From NCBI RefSeq assembly GCF_026016445.1, contig NZ_CP096147.1, positions 1,958,501-2,022,500 on the forward strand: a stretch of 64,000 bases of DNA. Direction: 5' to 3'. A program made the position numbers and the translations under genes. Position 1 is the stretch's first letter, and every line of letters starts with the position of its first letter. The notes beneath the pieces were generated by a model. That model searched no databases. It saw nothing but the letters and a program-made list of their open reading frames with translations, and was not told where the DNA came from. Positions 19,007 to 28,427 of the stretch are shown one piece after another. Origin of the DNA: Cognatishimia activa (GTDB lineage: Bacteria; Pseudomonadota; Alphaproteobacteria; Rhodobacterales; Rhodobacteraceae).

Positions 19007-20455
19007 ATGTTTAGCAGATACAAAAAAGATACGCCCGCAAAGCCAGTTAAGGCCGCAGCGAAAGCTGCGCCAAAGCCAGAGGCTGAAATTCCTACTGTTC
19101 CGGTGGAAGAAGAGCGCGCTGTACTTCGTAAGCCGATGCCAAAAGCCAAGGCACAGGCTGAGGCAAGCGACAAGGACCGCAAGCGCAAAGAACGTCTGGC
19201 CGAAATCAAACTTGAACTGCACCGCGAGCTTCTGGACAATCTCAATCTGGCCGCGCTGGAATCTGCTTCCGAGAATGATTTGCGCAATGAAATCAACGCA
19301 ATATCTACAGAGGTCCTGCAAGAACGCGCGATTGTTCTGAACCGTCAAGAACGCTCCGTTCTCTTCCAGGAGCTGTACAATGAAGTTACCGGCCTCGGCC
19401 CTCTAGAGACTTTGCTGCAAGACGACGGCGTGAACGATATTCTTGTGAACGGCCCACAGCAGATCTTTGTTGAACGCTCTGGTAAGCTTGAACTGACAGA
19501 CATCACCTTTAAAGACGAAAAGCACCTGCTGCGGATCATCGACAAGATCGTATCTGCCGTTGGTCGTCGGGTTGATGAATCAAACCCTTATGTGGATGCC
19601 CGCTTGGCGGACGGCTCTCGCTTCAACGCGATGGTGCCGCCGATTGCCGTAGATGGCTCTCTGGTGTCCATTCGTAAGTTTAAGAAAGACAAGCTGGGTA
19701 TCGATGATCTGGTAAGCTTTGGCGCTTTCTCAGAAGAGATGGCGGCCTACCTGCAGGCCGCTGTTGCGACACGTCTGAACGTGATCGTGTCGGGTGGTAC
19801 AGGTTCTGGTAAAACAACCACACTGAACGCGCTAAGCTCTTTCATCGACAACTCCGAGCGTATCCTAACCATTGAGGATACAGCGGAACTTCAGCTCCAG
19901 CAGACCCACGTTGGTCGTATGGAAAGCCGCCCACCAAACGTGGAAGGCAAAGGCGAGGTTTCCCCACGCGACTGTCTGAAAAACGCGCTGCGGATGCGTC
20001 CTGACCGTATCATCGTGGGTGAGACCCGTGGTGAAGAGGTTATCGACATGTTGCAGGCGATGAACACCGGCCACGATGGGTCCATGACAACAATCCACGC
20101 GAACTCCGCACGCGATGGTGTCAGCCGCCTGGAAAACATGATTGCTATGGCCGGTATCGAAATGCCGATCAAGGCGGTTCGCTCGCAGATTTCCTCCGCG
20201 GTGAACCTGATTGTACAGGCCTCGCGTCTACAGGACGGCTCCCGCCGCATGACATCCATCACTGAAATCACCGGCATGGAAGGTGACGTGATCTCAATGC
20301 AAGAGGTCTTCCGCTTCCAGCGCACAGGTCTGACCCCAGAGAATAAGATCTTGGGTCACTTCACAGCGACCGGCGTGCGCAGCCACTTCTCTGAACGTTT
20401 CCGCATGTGGGGCTACGACCTGCCTGCGCATATCTATGAACCGACCGCAGGATAA
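19007..20455 (+). CDS. cpaF: Tad secretion ATPase CpaF/TadA
   Basis: A 482-residue hexameric ATPase that powers extension and retraction of Tad pili. It has a charged N-terminal region (to about residue 90), an N-terminal domain with '[22 protein letters not shown]', Walker A at residues 263-270 (GGTGSGKT), '[12 protein letters not shown]' (Asp box/Walker B region) and '[19 protein letters not shown]' (His box). Full length. It is followed after 5 bp by tadB. Confidence 0.96.
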   Translation: MFSRYKKDTPAKPVKAAAKAAPKPEAEIPTVPVEEERAVLRKPMPKAKAQAEASDKDRKRKERLAEIKLELHRELLDNLNLAALESASENDLRNEINAISTEVLQERAIVLNRQERSVLFQELYNEVTGLGPLETLLQDDGVNDILVNGPQQIFVERSGKLELTDITFKDEKHLLRIIDKIVSAVGRRVDESNPYVDARLADGSRFNAMVPPIAVDGSLVSIRKFKKDKLGIDDLVSFGAFSEEMAAYLQAAVATRLNVIVSGGTGSGKTTTLNALSSFIDNSERILTIEDTAELQLQQTHVGRMESRPPNVEGKGEVSPRDCLKNALRMRPDRIIVGETRGEEVIDMLQAMNTGHDGSMTTIHANSARDGVSRLENMIAMAGIEMPIKAVRSQISSAVNLIVQASRLQDGSRRMTSITEITGMEGDVISMQEVFRFQRTGLTPENKILGHFTATGVRSHFSERFRMWGYDLPAHIYEPTAG

Positions 20456-20460
20456 ATCCG

Positions 20461-21429
20461 ATGCCTATTAGTCCAGAACTACTGATTTACGGCCTGATTT
20501 TTGTTGGCGTACTTGTCCTTGTCGAGGGCGCCTACCTGACGGTCTTTGGTAAATCCATCAGCTTGAACAACAAAGTTAGCCGTCGCCTCGAAATGCTCGA
20601 CAAAGGTGCGGCCCGTCAGGACGTGCTGGAACAGCTGCGCAAAGAAATGGCGCAGCACGGCAAAACACGCTCGATCCCGCTGTATTCTATGTTGGCTGAC
20701 AAGGCGCAGAAGGCAGCGATCGCCTTTAGCCCGCAGCAACTGATGATCATTATGGCAGTGCTCAGCGGCGTTGCATTCACTGCAATGAGCCTGGGAACGC
20801 AAGCTGGAATTGCAACCAACCTCGTGATGTCCATCGCGATTGGCGTGGGCGGTGTCTACACATGGGTCAGCATGAAGGCAGGCAAACGTGTTTCTATGAT
20901 CGAAGAGCAGCTGCCAGATGCGATTGAATTGATGGTACGCTCCCTGCGCGTTGGTCACCCCTTCTCTTCCGCGATCCAGATCGTCGCGAAAGAGACCCCT
21001 GACCCGCTTTCAACCGAATTTGGCATTATTGCGGACGAAAGCGCCTATGGCCGTGACGTCGGTGAAGCCCTGAAAGACATGGCGGAACGCCTGGACATGC
21101 AGGACATGCGCTTCCTCGCGGTGGCCGTGACCATCCAGCAGCAATCTGGTGGTAACTTGGCTGAAATCCTTGCGGGTCTCTCCAAGGTGATCCGCGCCCG
21201 TTTCCGCCTATTCCGTCGCGTGAAGGCGATCACGGCTGAGGCAAAATGGTCCGGTAAGTTCTTGTCCGGTTTCCCTGTGGCTGCGTTGATCTTCATCAAC
21301 CTCAGTGATCCACATTACTATGACAATGTAAGAGACCACCCATGGTTTGTGATGGGCTGTATCGCCGTTGGCCTGTTCCTGGCAGCAAACCTCATCGTCA
21401 TGCGCATTCTCACCAACATCAAAGTGTAA
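20461..21429 (+). CDS. tadB: Tad inner-membrane platform protein TadB
   Basis: A 322-residue polytopic protein of the T2SS-F (GspF-like) family. It has an N-terminal transmembrane helix, two helices near residues 90-140, the cytoplasmic four-helix domain with 'LPDAIELMVRSLRVGHPF' and 'QQSGGNLAEILAGLSKVIR', and two C-terminal helices. With TadC it forms the platform that the CpaF ATPase turns or pulls on. Confidence 0.95.
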   Translation: MPISPELLIYGLIFVGVLVLVEGAYLTVFGKSISLNNKVSRRLEMLDKGAARQDVLEQLRKEMAQHGKTRSIPLYSMLADKAQKAAIAFSPQQLMIIMAVLSGVAFTAMSLGTQAGIATNLVMSIAIGVGGVYTWVSMKAGKRVSMIEEQLPDAIELMVRSLRVGHPFSSAIQIVAKETPDPLSTEFGIIADESAYGRDVGEALKDMAERLDMQDMRFLAVAVTIQQQSGGNLAEILAGLSKVIRARFRLFRRVKAITAEAKWSGKFLSGFPVAALIFINLSDPHYYDNVRDHPWFVMGCIAVGLFLAANLIVMRILTNIKV

Positions 21430-21438
21430 GGACGCCCC

Positions 21439-22422
21439 ATGCCCCTATTTGATACGCTTTCCGAATTTCTAACTGGCACCATGGGCCCGTTCGGCCCAAT
21501 CATCGCAGTCGGTGGGCTTGGCATCATCATTGTGATGATGGCGCTCGCTTTGATGTTGCGTGACAAAAATGACCCGATCTCCAAGCTTGGCAAAGCTGGC
21601 CGTGAGGGCACTGTAAGCAAAATCAAATCCGATCCGAAGAAAGAAAAGCTGCGTCGCGCGTCCAACAATGAGAAGCTCGAAAAGTACAAAGCTTTCCTTG
21701 AACCAAAAAGCGCTGAAGAACTGTCTTCGATCCAGATGAAGCTGATGCAGGCGGGGTATCAATCTCGTGATGCTGTGCGTGCTTTCTATCTCGCGCAGTT
21801 CGCACTTGGCATCATTGGTCTAATTCTCGGTGTGGCCTATTTCACAATGGCGCTCGACCCTGAAACCGCGACAACCAAACAAACGCTGATGTACGTGCTC
21901 GGCCCAGGTGCGGCAGGTTACTTGCTGCCAAAGTACTGGATCACCCGTCGCGTTGAAGAGCGTAAGGAAGAAATCACCAACGGCTTCCCCGATAGCCTTG
22001 ATATGATGCTGGTTTGTGTTGAAGCAGGTCAGTCTCTGGACCAAGCCATTATCCGTGTCGCCAAAGAACTGCGTGCAAGCTTCCCGTCCATGGCAGACGA
22101 ATATGAGATCGTCGCGCATGAGATGAAAGCGGGCAAGGACAAATCCACCGTTCTGTCCGATATGGGTGAACGTTGCGGAGTGACCGATGTGTCAAGCTTT
22201 GTGACCGTGATGAACCAATCCACCACCTTTGGTACGCCAATCGCAGACGCTCTTCGGGTTTATTCGGCGGAAATGCGTGACAAACGCGTGATGCGTGCTG
22301 AAGAAGCAGCAAACAAGTTGCCAACCAAGATGACCCTTGCCACAATGATGCTGACGGTTCCGCCGCTTCTCTTGATCCTGGTGTCACCGTCTGTTGTGAA
22401 CATTACAAATATCTCGCAGTAG
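21439..22422 (+). CDS. tadC: Tad inner-membrane platform protein TadC
   Basis: A 327-residue T2SS-F family partner of TadB. Transmembrane helices are near residues 20-40, 115-140 and 305-325, and the cytoplasmic domain has 'GFPDSLDMMLVCVEAGQSLDQAI', typical of TadC. The gene is 9 bp after tadB and 5 bp before tadD. Confidence 0.95.
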   Translation: MPLFDTLSEFLTGTMGPFGPIIAVGGLGIIIVMMALALMLRDKNDPISKLGKAGREGTVSKIKSDPKKEKLRRASNNEKLEKYKAFLEPKSAEELSSIQMKLMQAGYQSRDAVRAFYLAQFALGIIGLILGVAYFTMALDPETATTKQTLMYVLGPGAAGYLLPKYWITRRVEERKEEITNGFPDSLDMMLVCVEAGQSLDQAIIRVAKELRASFPSMADEYEIVAHEMKAGKDKSTVLSDMGERCGVTDVSSFVTVMNQSTTFGTPIADALRVYSAEMRDKRVMRAEEAANKLPTKMTLATMMLTVPPLLLILVSPSVVNITNISQ

Positions 22423-22427
22423 GCCCG

Positions 22428-23003
22428 TTGAAACATCTTTATCGACTGACGTCAAAATCTCTTCTGATCCTCAGTCTTGCACTGGCCGCCTGTACCACGG
22501 GCGGCCTTGGCACATCCAAAGACAGCCCTTTCGCTCCAAGCCTAGACTCCAACAAAACGTCAGTAGATCAAATGCTTGTCGGCCATCGATTGATGGATGC
22601 CGGAGAGCATGAGCTCGCTTTGCGAGCCTACACACGGGCAGCCGCCACTGATGGGTTGACCGCAGAAGTGCTCTCAAACGTCGGCATTGCGAACCTCGCT
22701 TTGGGACGTGTCGGCCAAGCCGAAGACAATCTCCGGGACGCGATCAACAAAGACGAAATGCGCCCGGAAATCTGGAACAACCTCGGCATTGTCCTGATGG
22801 AAACCAATCAAACCGCCGAAGCTGTGCAATCGCTCAAGAAGGCCTATGCGCTGGATAATGGCGAAAGTGACGCAATTCGTGACAATTTACGCTTGGCTCT
22901 CGCAAAATTAGAAAATTCCACCTATGATGCCCCTCAAATACAAGAAGAATTCAAATTGGTGCGCCGGGGCAGCAGCGACTATTTGCTTCGGAGAACACCT
23001 TAG
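22428..23003 (+). CDS. tadD: Tad TPR lipoprotein TadD
   Basis: A 191-residue lipoprotein. The signal 'LLILSLALAAC' has a lipobox with Cys22, and the rest contains at least three TPR units ('AGEHELALRAYTRAAATD', 'LGRVGQAEDNLRDAINKD', 'TNQTAEAVQSLKKAYALD'). TadD helps place and stabilise the secretin as a pilotin-like factor. The start is TTG at 22428; no in-frame ATG would keep the signal peptide. Confidence 0.88.
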   Translation: MKHLYRLTSKSLLILSLALAACTTGGLGTSKDSPFAPSLDSNKTSVDQMLVGHRLMDAGEHELALRAYTRAAATDGLTAEVLSNVGIANLALGRVGQAEDNLRDAINKDEMRPEIWNNLGIVLMETNQTAEAVQSLKKAYALDNGESDAIRDNLRLALAKLENSTYDAPQIQEEFKLVRRGSSDYLLRRTP

Positions 23004-23030
23004 AGACGAGCAGTAAAAAGGACGCAGCAA

Positions 23031-23879
23031 ATGCGCCACTCTATTTTTGTGAGCATGACTCTGGCCGCAACCGTCGCATTGGCGGGTTGTCAAAAAGCCG
23101 GAGATGCCGAGGTCGACAGGGCCCTCGAAGCCGTTAACGCCATTGATGGCGCGGAACTTTCAGACATTATGTTGAACGCGGCTGATCCAAACGAAGGGGT
23201 CGCCTATTTCCAACGTACGCTTGGTGAAAACCCAGGTCGGGTTGATCTTCAACGTGGCCTTGCCATGTCACTGGTACGTGCGCGTCGCTACGATGAGGCC
23301 GTTCCTGCGTGGCGCAAGGTTGTGAAGAACCCAGAAAGCACTTTGGATGATCAGGTAGATCTGGCAGATGCGCTGATCCGCACTGGCGAATGGGAGACGG
23401 CAGACAAAACTCTGGATGCAATCCCACCCACCCATGAATCCTTCAAACGTTACCGCCTGGAAGCCGTTGTCGCTGACTCAGCGAAAGAGTGGAAAAAGGC
23501 CGATAGCTTCTATGAAATCGCTGTGGGCTTAACCACCCGCCCGGCAGGTGTTTTGAACAACTGGGGCTATTCTAAACTGACACGCGGTGATTTCACTGAA
23601 GCGGAACGCCTGTTTGTCGATGCAATTCGCCAAGACCCTGGACTGTTCACCGCCAAAAACAACCTTGTTCTGGCCCGTGGCGCGCAGCGCAACTACTCGC
23701 TGCCAGTTGTGCCCATGGAACAAACCGAACGTGCGCAGCTTCTGCACACCATGGCGCTTTCTGCGATCAAGCAGGGCGATGTGGAAATCGGCAAAGCGCT
23801 CCTGCGCGATGCGATCGACACCCACCCACAGCACTTTGAAACCGCAGTTCGTAGCCTCAGAGCGCTGGAAAACGCCTGA
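23031..23879 (+). CDS. Second TPR lipoprotein of the Tad locus
   Basis: A 282-residue protein with a lipobox (VALAGC, Cys20) and four or more TPR-like repeats ('RARRYDEAVPAWRKVVKN', 'TGEWETADKTLDAIPP', 'TRGDFTEAERLFVDAIRQD', 'KQGDVEIGKALLRDAID'). It is distinct from TadD and probably also helps secretin assembly. Its TGA overlaps the next gene's ATG by one base (TGATG). Confidence 0.85.
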   Translation: MRHSIFVSMTLAATVALAGCQKAGDAEVDRALEAVNAIDGAELSDIMLNAADPNEGVAYFQRTLGENPGRVDLQRGLAMSLVRARRYDEAVPAWRKVVKNPESTLDDQVDLADALIRTGEWETADKTLDAIPPTHESFKRYRLEAVVADSAKEWKKADSFYEIAVGLTTRPAGVLNNWGYSKLTRGDFTEAERLFVDAIRQDPGLFTAKNNLVLARGAQRNYSLPVVPMEQTERAQLLHTMALSAIKQGDVEIGKALLRDAIDTHPQHFETAVRSLRALENA

Positions 23880-24367
23880 TGCAAATCACCCCTGCTGAGG
23901 CGCTGTGGTTCCTGCCATTTGTGACGCCCATTTGCTTTTATGTCGCTTGGACCGACATGAAGATGATGAAGATCACCAATCAGGCGGTTGTCGCGCTGTT
24001 TCTGGTGTTTGTTGTCATTGGTCCGCTGGCCCTGCCCTTTGAGGCCTACCTTTGGCGCTATCTGCACCTCGTGGTCATCCTGATCATAGGTATCCTGCTC
24101 AACGCTGTGGGAGCTGTCGGTGCCGGGGATGCAAAATTCGCCGCTGCCGCCGCGCCCTTCATTGTACTTGGTGATTTCACCCAGTTGACGATGATCTTTG
24201 CCACAACACTTTTAGCAGCTTGGGTCACACATCGGTTGGCCAAACACAGCCCTGTGCGCAAGCTTGTTCCCAATTGGGAAAGCTGGTCCCGGAAAAAGGA
24301 TTTCCCGATGGGCCTGGCCCTTGGTGGAACACTGGCGCTCTACTTGTTGTTCGGGGCAATTGGATAA
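23879..24367 (+). CDS. cpaA: Prepilin peptidase CpaA/TadV
   Basis: A 162-residue polytopic aspartic protease that removes the leader of Flp pilins. It contains the two catalytic aspartates of the family, Asp26 in 'WTDMKMMKITN' and Asp84 in 'GAGDAKF', and about five hydrophobic segments. It lacks the N-methylase domain of PilD, as usual in Tad systems. It should process the two pilins at 13.6-14.2 kb. Coupled to the TPR lipoprotein gene upstream. Confidence 0.93.
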   Translation: MQITPAEALWFLPFVTPICFYVAWTDMKMMKITNQAVVALFLVFVVIGPLALPFEAYLWRYLHLVVILIIGILLNAVGAVGAGDAKFAAAAAPFIVLGDFTQLTMIFATTLLAAWVTHRLAKHSPVRKLVPNWESWSRKKDFPMGLALGGTLALYLLFGAIG

Positions 24368-24499
24368 GCAGCCCTTTGGCCTGTGCCCCTCCCAACGTCA
24401 GCAGCGGCACATTCATTAACCTTGTCAGCGCCCCATTCCTGCCATGTTCCTCCGCATCATGGGCAGCGGATTATTACGCGTTTGATCGAGGGTCATACC

Positions 24500-25819
24500 A
24501 TGAATATGCCAATGGAAGCTGCCGCAACGACGGTGATTGCCCCCCCTGCCCCGAAACGGCTGGAGGATATGCAACTCCCCATCGTCATGATGCGCGACAT
24601 TCTGTTGAAAACCATGTTCCGCAAAAATGTGGATATGGTCAGCGAAGTGGCGCATGCGATCTGCCTACCCCGCGCGGTCACGCAAGAACTGATCGATATG
24701 GCGAGAGAACAGAAGTTTCTGGAAGCCACCGGTACGTTGAACGCGAATTCCGGCAATGAAATGGGTTACCAGCTAACAGACCTCGGCAAAACCCGCGCAC
24801 AGGACGCGCTGTCGCAGTCGGAATACTATGGTGCGATGCCGGTACCTCTGCATGTCTACGGAGAGCAGATCAAACGCCAGTCCATCCGCAACATCCAGAT
24901 TTCACGCGAACAACTCACAGGCGCTATGGGGCATCTGATCCTCCCTGACAGCCTACTCGATCACCTCGGCCCAGCAGTCAGCGCTGGTCGTTCGATCCTG
25001 ATGTATGGCCCTCCGGGCAACGGTAAATCCTCGATCTCAAACGGCATCCGCGACGCCATGGGCGACAAGGTTTATGTACCTCGCGCGATTGAATATGCAG
25101 GACAGGTGATCACTGTGTACGACCCTATCGTGCATTCAAAAGCTGAATCCGAAGTGGATGACCCAAACAGCCTGCGCCGCCGCCGCAGCTTTGACACGCG
25201 TTATGTGCGCTGTGACCGTCCAACCGTGATCACCGGTGGTGAACTCACGCTGGATATGCTGGACTTGGTCTACAACCCAACCGCACGCACCTATCAGGCC
25301 CCGCTTCAACTGAAGGCCGCTGGCGGTATCTTCATTGTCGACGACTTGGGTCGTCAGCAAGAACCGCCGCAGGCGCTTGTGAACCGCTGGATTGTACCGC
25401 TTGAAGAGAGCCGCGATATCCTCGCGTTGCAATCTGGTGAGAAGTTTGAAACTCCGTTTGATACGCTGGTTATCTTCTCGACCAACTTCCACCCGAATGA
25501 AATCTTTGACCAAGCGGCCCTGCGCCGGATCTTCTTTAAGATTAAAATCGATGGTCCTGACCAAGAAGACTTCCTGAAGATCTTCGCCATGGTCGCTCGT
25601 AAAAAGGGTATTCCGCTTGATGAAACAGCGCTGGTGCATCTTCTTCAGAAGAAATACCCAACGATCGATAATATATATGCGAACTATCAGCCGGTCTTCC
25701 TGATCGATCAGATGATCTCAATATGTGAATTTGAGGGTATTCCTTACCAGATGACTCCTGATCTGATTGACCGTGCTTGGGCCAATATGTTTGTGAAAGA
25801 CGAACACATTGTAAAATAA
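24500..25819 (+). CDS. AAA-type ATPase linked to the Tad locus
   Basis: A 439-residue cytoplasmic P-loop protein. Walker A is at residues 170-177 (GPPGNGKS), followed by 'GGIFIVDDLGRQQEPP' (Walker B region) and 'LVIFSTNFHPNEIFDQAALRRIFFKI' (sensor 1 and arginine region). The ~165-residue N-terminal part has no family I recognise; it contains a winged-helix-like stretch ending in 'YQLTDLGKTRAQDALSQSEYYG'. It lies 132 bp after the prepilin peptidase on the same strand, and similar genes follow Tad loci in Rhodobacterales. Its role is unknown. The ATG at 24500 has GATCGAGGG upstream; the frame is open 39 codons further up. Confidence 0.82.
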   Translation: MNMPMEAAATTVIAPPAPKRLEDMQLPIVMMRDILLKTMFRKNVDMVSEVAHAICLPRAVTQELIDMAREQKFLEATGTLNANSGNEMGYQLTDLGKTRAQDALSQSEYYGAMPVPLHVYGEQIKRQSIRNIQISREQLTGAMGHLILPDSLLDHLGPAVSAGRSILMYGPPGNGKSSISNGIRDAMGDKVYVPRAIEYAGQVITVYDPIVHSKAESEVDDPNSLRRRRSFDTRYVRCDRPTVITGGELTLDMLDLVYNPTARTYQAPLQLKAAGGIFIVDDLGRQQEPPQALVNRWIVPLEESRDILALQSGEKFETPFDTLVIFSTNFHPNEIFDQAALRRIFFKIKIDGPDQEDFLKIFAMVARKKGIPLDETALVHLLQKKYPTIDNIYANYQPVFLIDQMISICEFEGIPYQMTPDLIDRAWANMFVKDEHIVK

Positions 25820-25867
25820 GCGCTCCTTCGCGTTGCAACTGATGGCGGAATGCGCCATCAGAGGTGC

Positions 25868-26578
25868 ATGAGCCCACAGATTAAAGCCCTTTCCGTTCAT
25901 CTATTGACTGCAACCGGTGCCGTTTTTGCCATGCTCGCCATGTTGGCAGCCGTGGAGGAAAAATGGAGCCTCATGTTTCTTTGGCTTGTGGTGGCCTTTG
26001 TGGTCGATGGCATTGATGGCCCTCTGGCGCGTCGATATCACGTCAAACACTACGCTGCAGAATTTGACGGCGTTCTGCTTGATCTGATTATCGACTATCT
26101 GACCTATGTGTTTATCCCGGCCTTCGCGCTCTTCAAGTCAGGGCTGATGGACGGATGGACCGGCTGGTTTGCGATCATCATCATCACCTTTGCATCAGCC
26201 ATGTATTTCGCCGATACACGCATGAAAACAAAGGACAACTCCTTCTCTGGATTTCCCGGGTGCTGGAATATGGTGGTCTTGGTCATCTTCGCACTTGAGC
26301 CAAATTTCTGGGTCAGCCTGTCGCTTGTGGCCGCTCTGGCGGTGGCTATGTTCCTCCCGCTGCGATTTATCCACCCAGTTCGAACCGAGCGATGGCGCCT
26401 TGTTTCCCTACCGATGGCGCTTGCATGGACTTTCTTTGCGGCCTGGGCCGCCTGGGTCGATTTTCATCCCGAGAGTTGGGCGCACTGGGGCTTGGTGGTC
26501 ACGTCAGTATATCTGCTGCTGGTTGGCTTCGTGCAGCAGATTTTTCCTGATCGTACAACAGAGCTTGATGCGCCCTAG
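25868..26578 (+). CDS. pcs: Phosphatidylcholine synthase
   Basis: A 236-residue polytopic membrane enzyme that condenses choline with CDP-diacylglycerol to give phosphatidylcholine. The CDP-alcohol phosphotransferase motif is complete in the Pcs spacing: D47 G48 ... A54 R55 ... G68 ... D72 ... D76. About seven hydrophobic helices. I chose the ATG at 25868 ('MSPQIKALSVHLLT'), with GAGG close upstream; an ATG six codons earlier is possible. Pcs is typical of alphaproteobacteria associated with eukaryotes or choline-rich sea water. Confidence 0.9.
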   Translation: MSPQIKALSVHLLTATGAVFAMLAMLAAVEEKWSLMFLWLVVAFVVDGIDGPLARRYHVKHYAAEFDGVLLDLIIDYLTYVFIPAFALFKSGLMDGWTGWFAIIIITFASAMYFADTRMKTKDNSFSGFPGCWNMVVLVIFALEPNFWVSLSLVAALAVAMFLPLRFIHPVRTERWRLVSLPMALAWTFFAAWAAWVDFHPESWAHWGLVVTSVYLLLVGFVQQIFPDRTTELDAP

Positions 26579-26601
26579 GCCGCCAGCCATCCTGACAGAG
26601 C

Positions 26602-27060
26602 CTAAAGTACGTCCTCGATGGTAAATTCAGAACCGTTAAATGCAAAGCTGTCGCCGGCCTTAAGACCCGCCATGGCCTGATAGATCGGGCTGCCCGTCGA
26701 TATGCCCATATAGGTGCTGCCTTCGACATCAAAGCGTGTGGTCGAGACGCAGATGACAAAGCACCTGTTGTTGAAACGCACGACCGCTCCTGGACCGACG
26801 GTATCTGTCAGTGAAAAATCCGTATTTTCAATCGCATCAACTTTGGCGTGATGTGCCAGTACAGGGGCGTCAAATGCGACAGCCAAGTCACGGCTTTCGC
26901 GTGCTGACACCTGATCATCTTTGTCGTGGATGTCGTGATCGCCGGTTTGGGATTGGCTGAGATGCGCTTCGTAGTGGCTGATGGCAACAGCCAATTCGCC
27001 CGCTTCCAAGGCCATCAGGCGGTCATGAATGGCTTTTTTCGAAGTTGCGCGATCTGTCAT
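26602..27060 (-). CDS. GreA/GreB-like C-terminal domain protein
   Basis: A 152-residue soluble protein. The C-terminal half ('PGAVVRFNNRCFVICVST', 'GISTGSPIYQAMAGLKAGDSF', 'GSEFTIEDVL') matches the FKBP-like C-terminal domain of transcript cleavage factors, including the 'SP...A..G...GD' core. The N-terminal ~85 residues form a charged helical region that is shorter than the GreA coiled coil and carries several His and Asp residues. It may act at the RNA polymerase secondary channel, but the tip acidic pair of GreA cannot be recognised with certainty. The ATG at 27060 has AGGGGATCAC upstream. Confidence 0.75.
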   Translation of the reverse strand: MTDRATSKKAIHDRLMALEAGELAVAISHYEAHLSQSQTGDHDIHDKDDQVSARESRDLAVAFDAPVLAHHAKVDAIENTDFSLTDTVGPGAVVRFNNRCFVICVSTTRFDVEGSTYMGISTGSPIYQAMAGLKAGDSFAFNGSEFTIEDVL

Positions 27061-27128
27061 GTGATCCCCTTTCGTCACAGGTTTCACGTCAACATTGCAG
27101 CGAATGGATGGGCGCGCCTTGATCGAGG

Positions 27129-27584
27129 TCAGAGCAGAAAGCCACCTGCCCCTTCGTGACGCAGAAGGGCAACTTTGGTTTCCACACCGCCCGCTCCACT
27201 AAACCCAATCAGTTTATCACCTGCCCCCATCACTCGATGACAGGGGATGATAATTGGGATCGGATTGCCGCCACAGGCCCCACCAACAGGCTGAGCAGAC
27301 ACGCCAAGCGTCTTCGCGATATCGCCATAGGTGCAGGTTTCGCCAAAGGGTATTTTTAACATCTCATCGCAAACGGCACGTTGAAAGTCAGAGCCTTTGA
27401 CATAAAGCGGCAGATCAAACACCTGCAGCTCGCCTGCAAAATAGGCTGCAAGTTGTGTCACCGCCTGATCCAGCAAGGCCGTATGCGCCGACTCAGTTTC
27501 ATCCCAGCGAACACTGGTGATCGCACCGTCTTCTTCATAGATGGTCAAGGCACCAACCGGGCTATTAAAACACGCGCTCAGCAT
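27129..27584 (-). CDS. ogt: Methylated-DNA-protein-cysteine methyltransferase
   Basis: A 151-residue DNA repair protein that transfers the methyl group of O6-methylguanine to its own cysteine and is then inactive. The active site is Cys115 in 'PCHRV', followed by 'IGFSGAGGVETKVALLRHEG'. 'GETCTYGDIAKTLG' is the winged-helix part that binds DNA. Length agrees with the short Ogt/MGMT class without an Ada domain. It lies 3 bp after the LysE-family gene on the same strand. Confidence 0.95.
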   Translation of the reverse strand: MLSACFNSPVGALTIYEEDGAITSVRWDETESAHTALLDQAVTQLAAYFAGELQVFDLPLYVKGSDFQRAVCDEMLKIPFGETCTYGDIAKTLGVSAQPVGGACGGNPIPIIIPCHRVMGAGDKLIGFSGAGGVETKVALLRHEGAGGFLL

Positions 27585-27587
27585 TTC

Positions 27588-28217
27588 CTAGCCCGCCAAA
27601 GCCTGATTGCCGGGCTTAGGTGTGAAGAGCAGCAGCAAGCCAAATCCGATCATGCCAAATCCAGATGCACGCTGAAACCAGTGCAAACGGCGTGAAGCTG
27701 CCCGCGCGGCAAATTGGCCGACTGCGGCATAGATGAACAGGGCCGCGATCTCCATCACGAGGAACAGGCTGCCGAGGATCAGATAACTCTGGGCGTAATC
27801 TTCAACGACAACAAACTGCGGGAAAAAAGCCGCGAAGACCAAAATCGCCTTCGGATTGCCAAAGGCCACAAGCATCTCACTGCGAAACGCTGAGCGGAAT
27901 TCCAGCTGGCGTGGCTTGAGATCCGAGAGATCCGCCGAAGCAGAAGAACGCAGAATCTTGATGCCCAAATAAACCAGATAGGCCGCGCCGAAAATCTTAA
28001 TGGCGGTAAACACCATGGCCGAGGCAGATAGGATCACCCCTAGCCCAATTGCGGAAATTGCAATCATCGGTGCAAAGGCCAGAATACGACCCATCCCTGC
28101 ACGCAGAGCAAACCCTGTTCCCGCCTGCGCGCCATGGGTCATGGCGAGCAAATTGTTCGGCCCAAAGGCCAGGTTGATGGCAAAACACGCCGGGATATAG
28201 ACGGCAAGATCAAGCAT
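27588..28217 (-). CDS. LysE/RhtB family amino-acid exporter
   Basis: A 209-residue membrane protein with six predicted helices. The N-terminus 'FAINLAFGPNNLLAMTHGAQAG' and the middle 'YLVYLGIKILRS' and 'FRSEMLVAFGNPKAILVFAAFFPQF' are diagnostic of LysE-type exporters of amino acids or homoserine derivatives. The substrate cannot be predicted. I chose the ATG at 28217 with CAGGAGCC upstream; the frame is open 28 codons earlier without membrane character. Confidence 0.93.
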   Translation of the reverse strand: MLDLAVYIPACFAINLAFGPNNLLAMTHGAQAGTGFALRAGMGRILAFAPMIAISAIGLGVILSASAMVFTAIKIFGAAYLVYLGIKILRSSASADLSDLKPRQLEFRSAFRSEMLVAFGNPKAILVFAAFFPQFVVVEDYAQSYLILGSLFLVMEIAALFIYAAVGQFAARAASRRLHWFQRASGFGMIGFGLLLLFTPKPGNQALAG

Positions 28218-28427
28218 TTTGGCTCCTGAATATCGTCCGTTGTCATGAACTGAACGCGCCGACTGAAACAGATTAGGCGCGTGTTGCCAAGGATTTACCA
28301 ATTCAACATGCGGTTCGGCTTACCCTACCCGACATTGGCAATGCGGCCAAAATGGGCGCAAACCCCGCTTTAAACACGTTATGTTATATTTTGAGCGAGG
28401 CAGTAGATCATAAAAAGGAGAATACCT

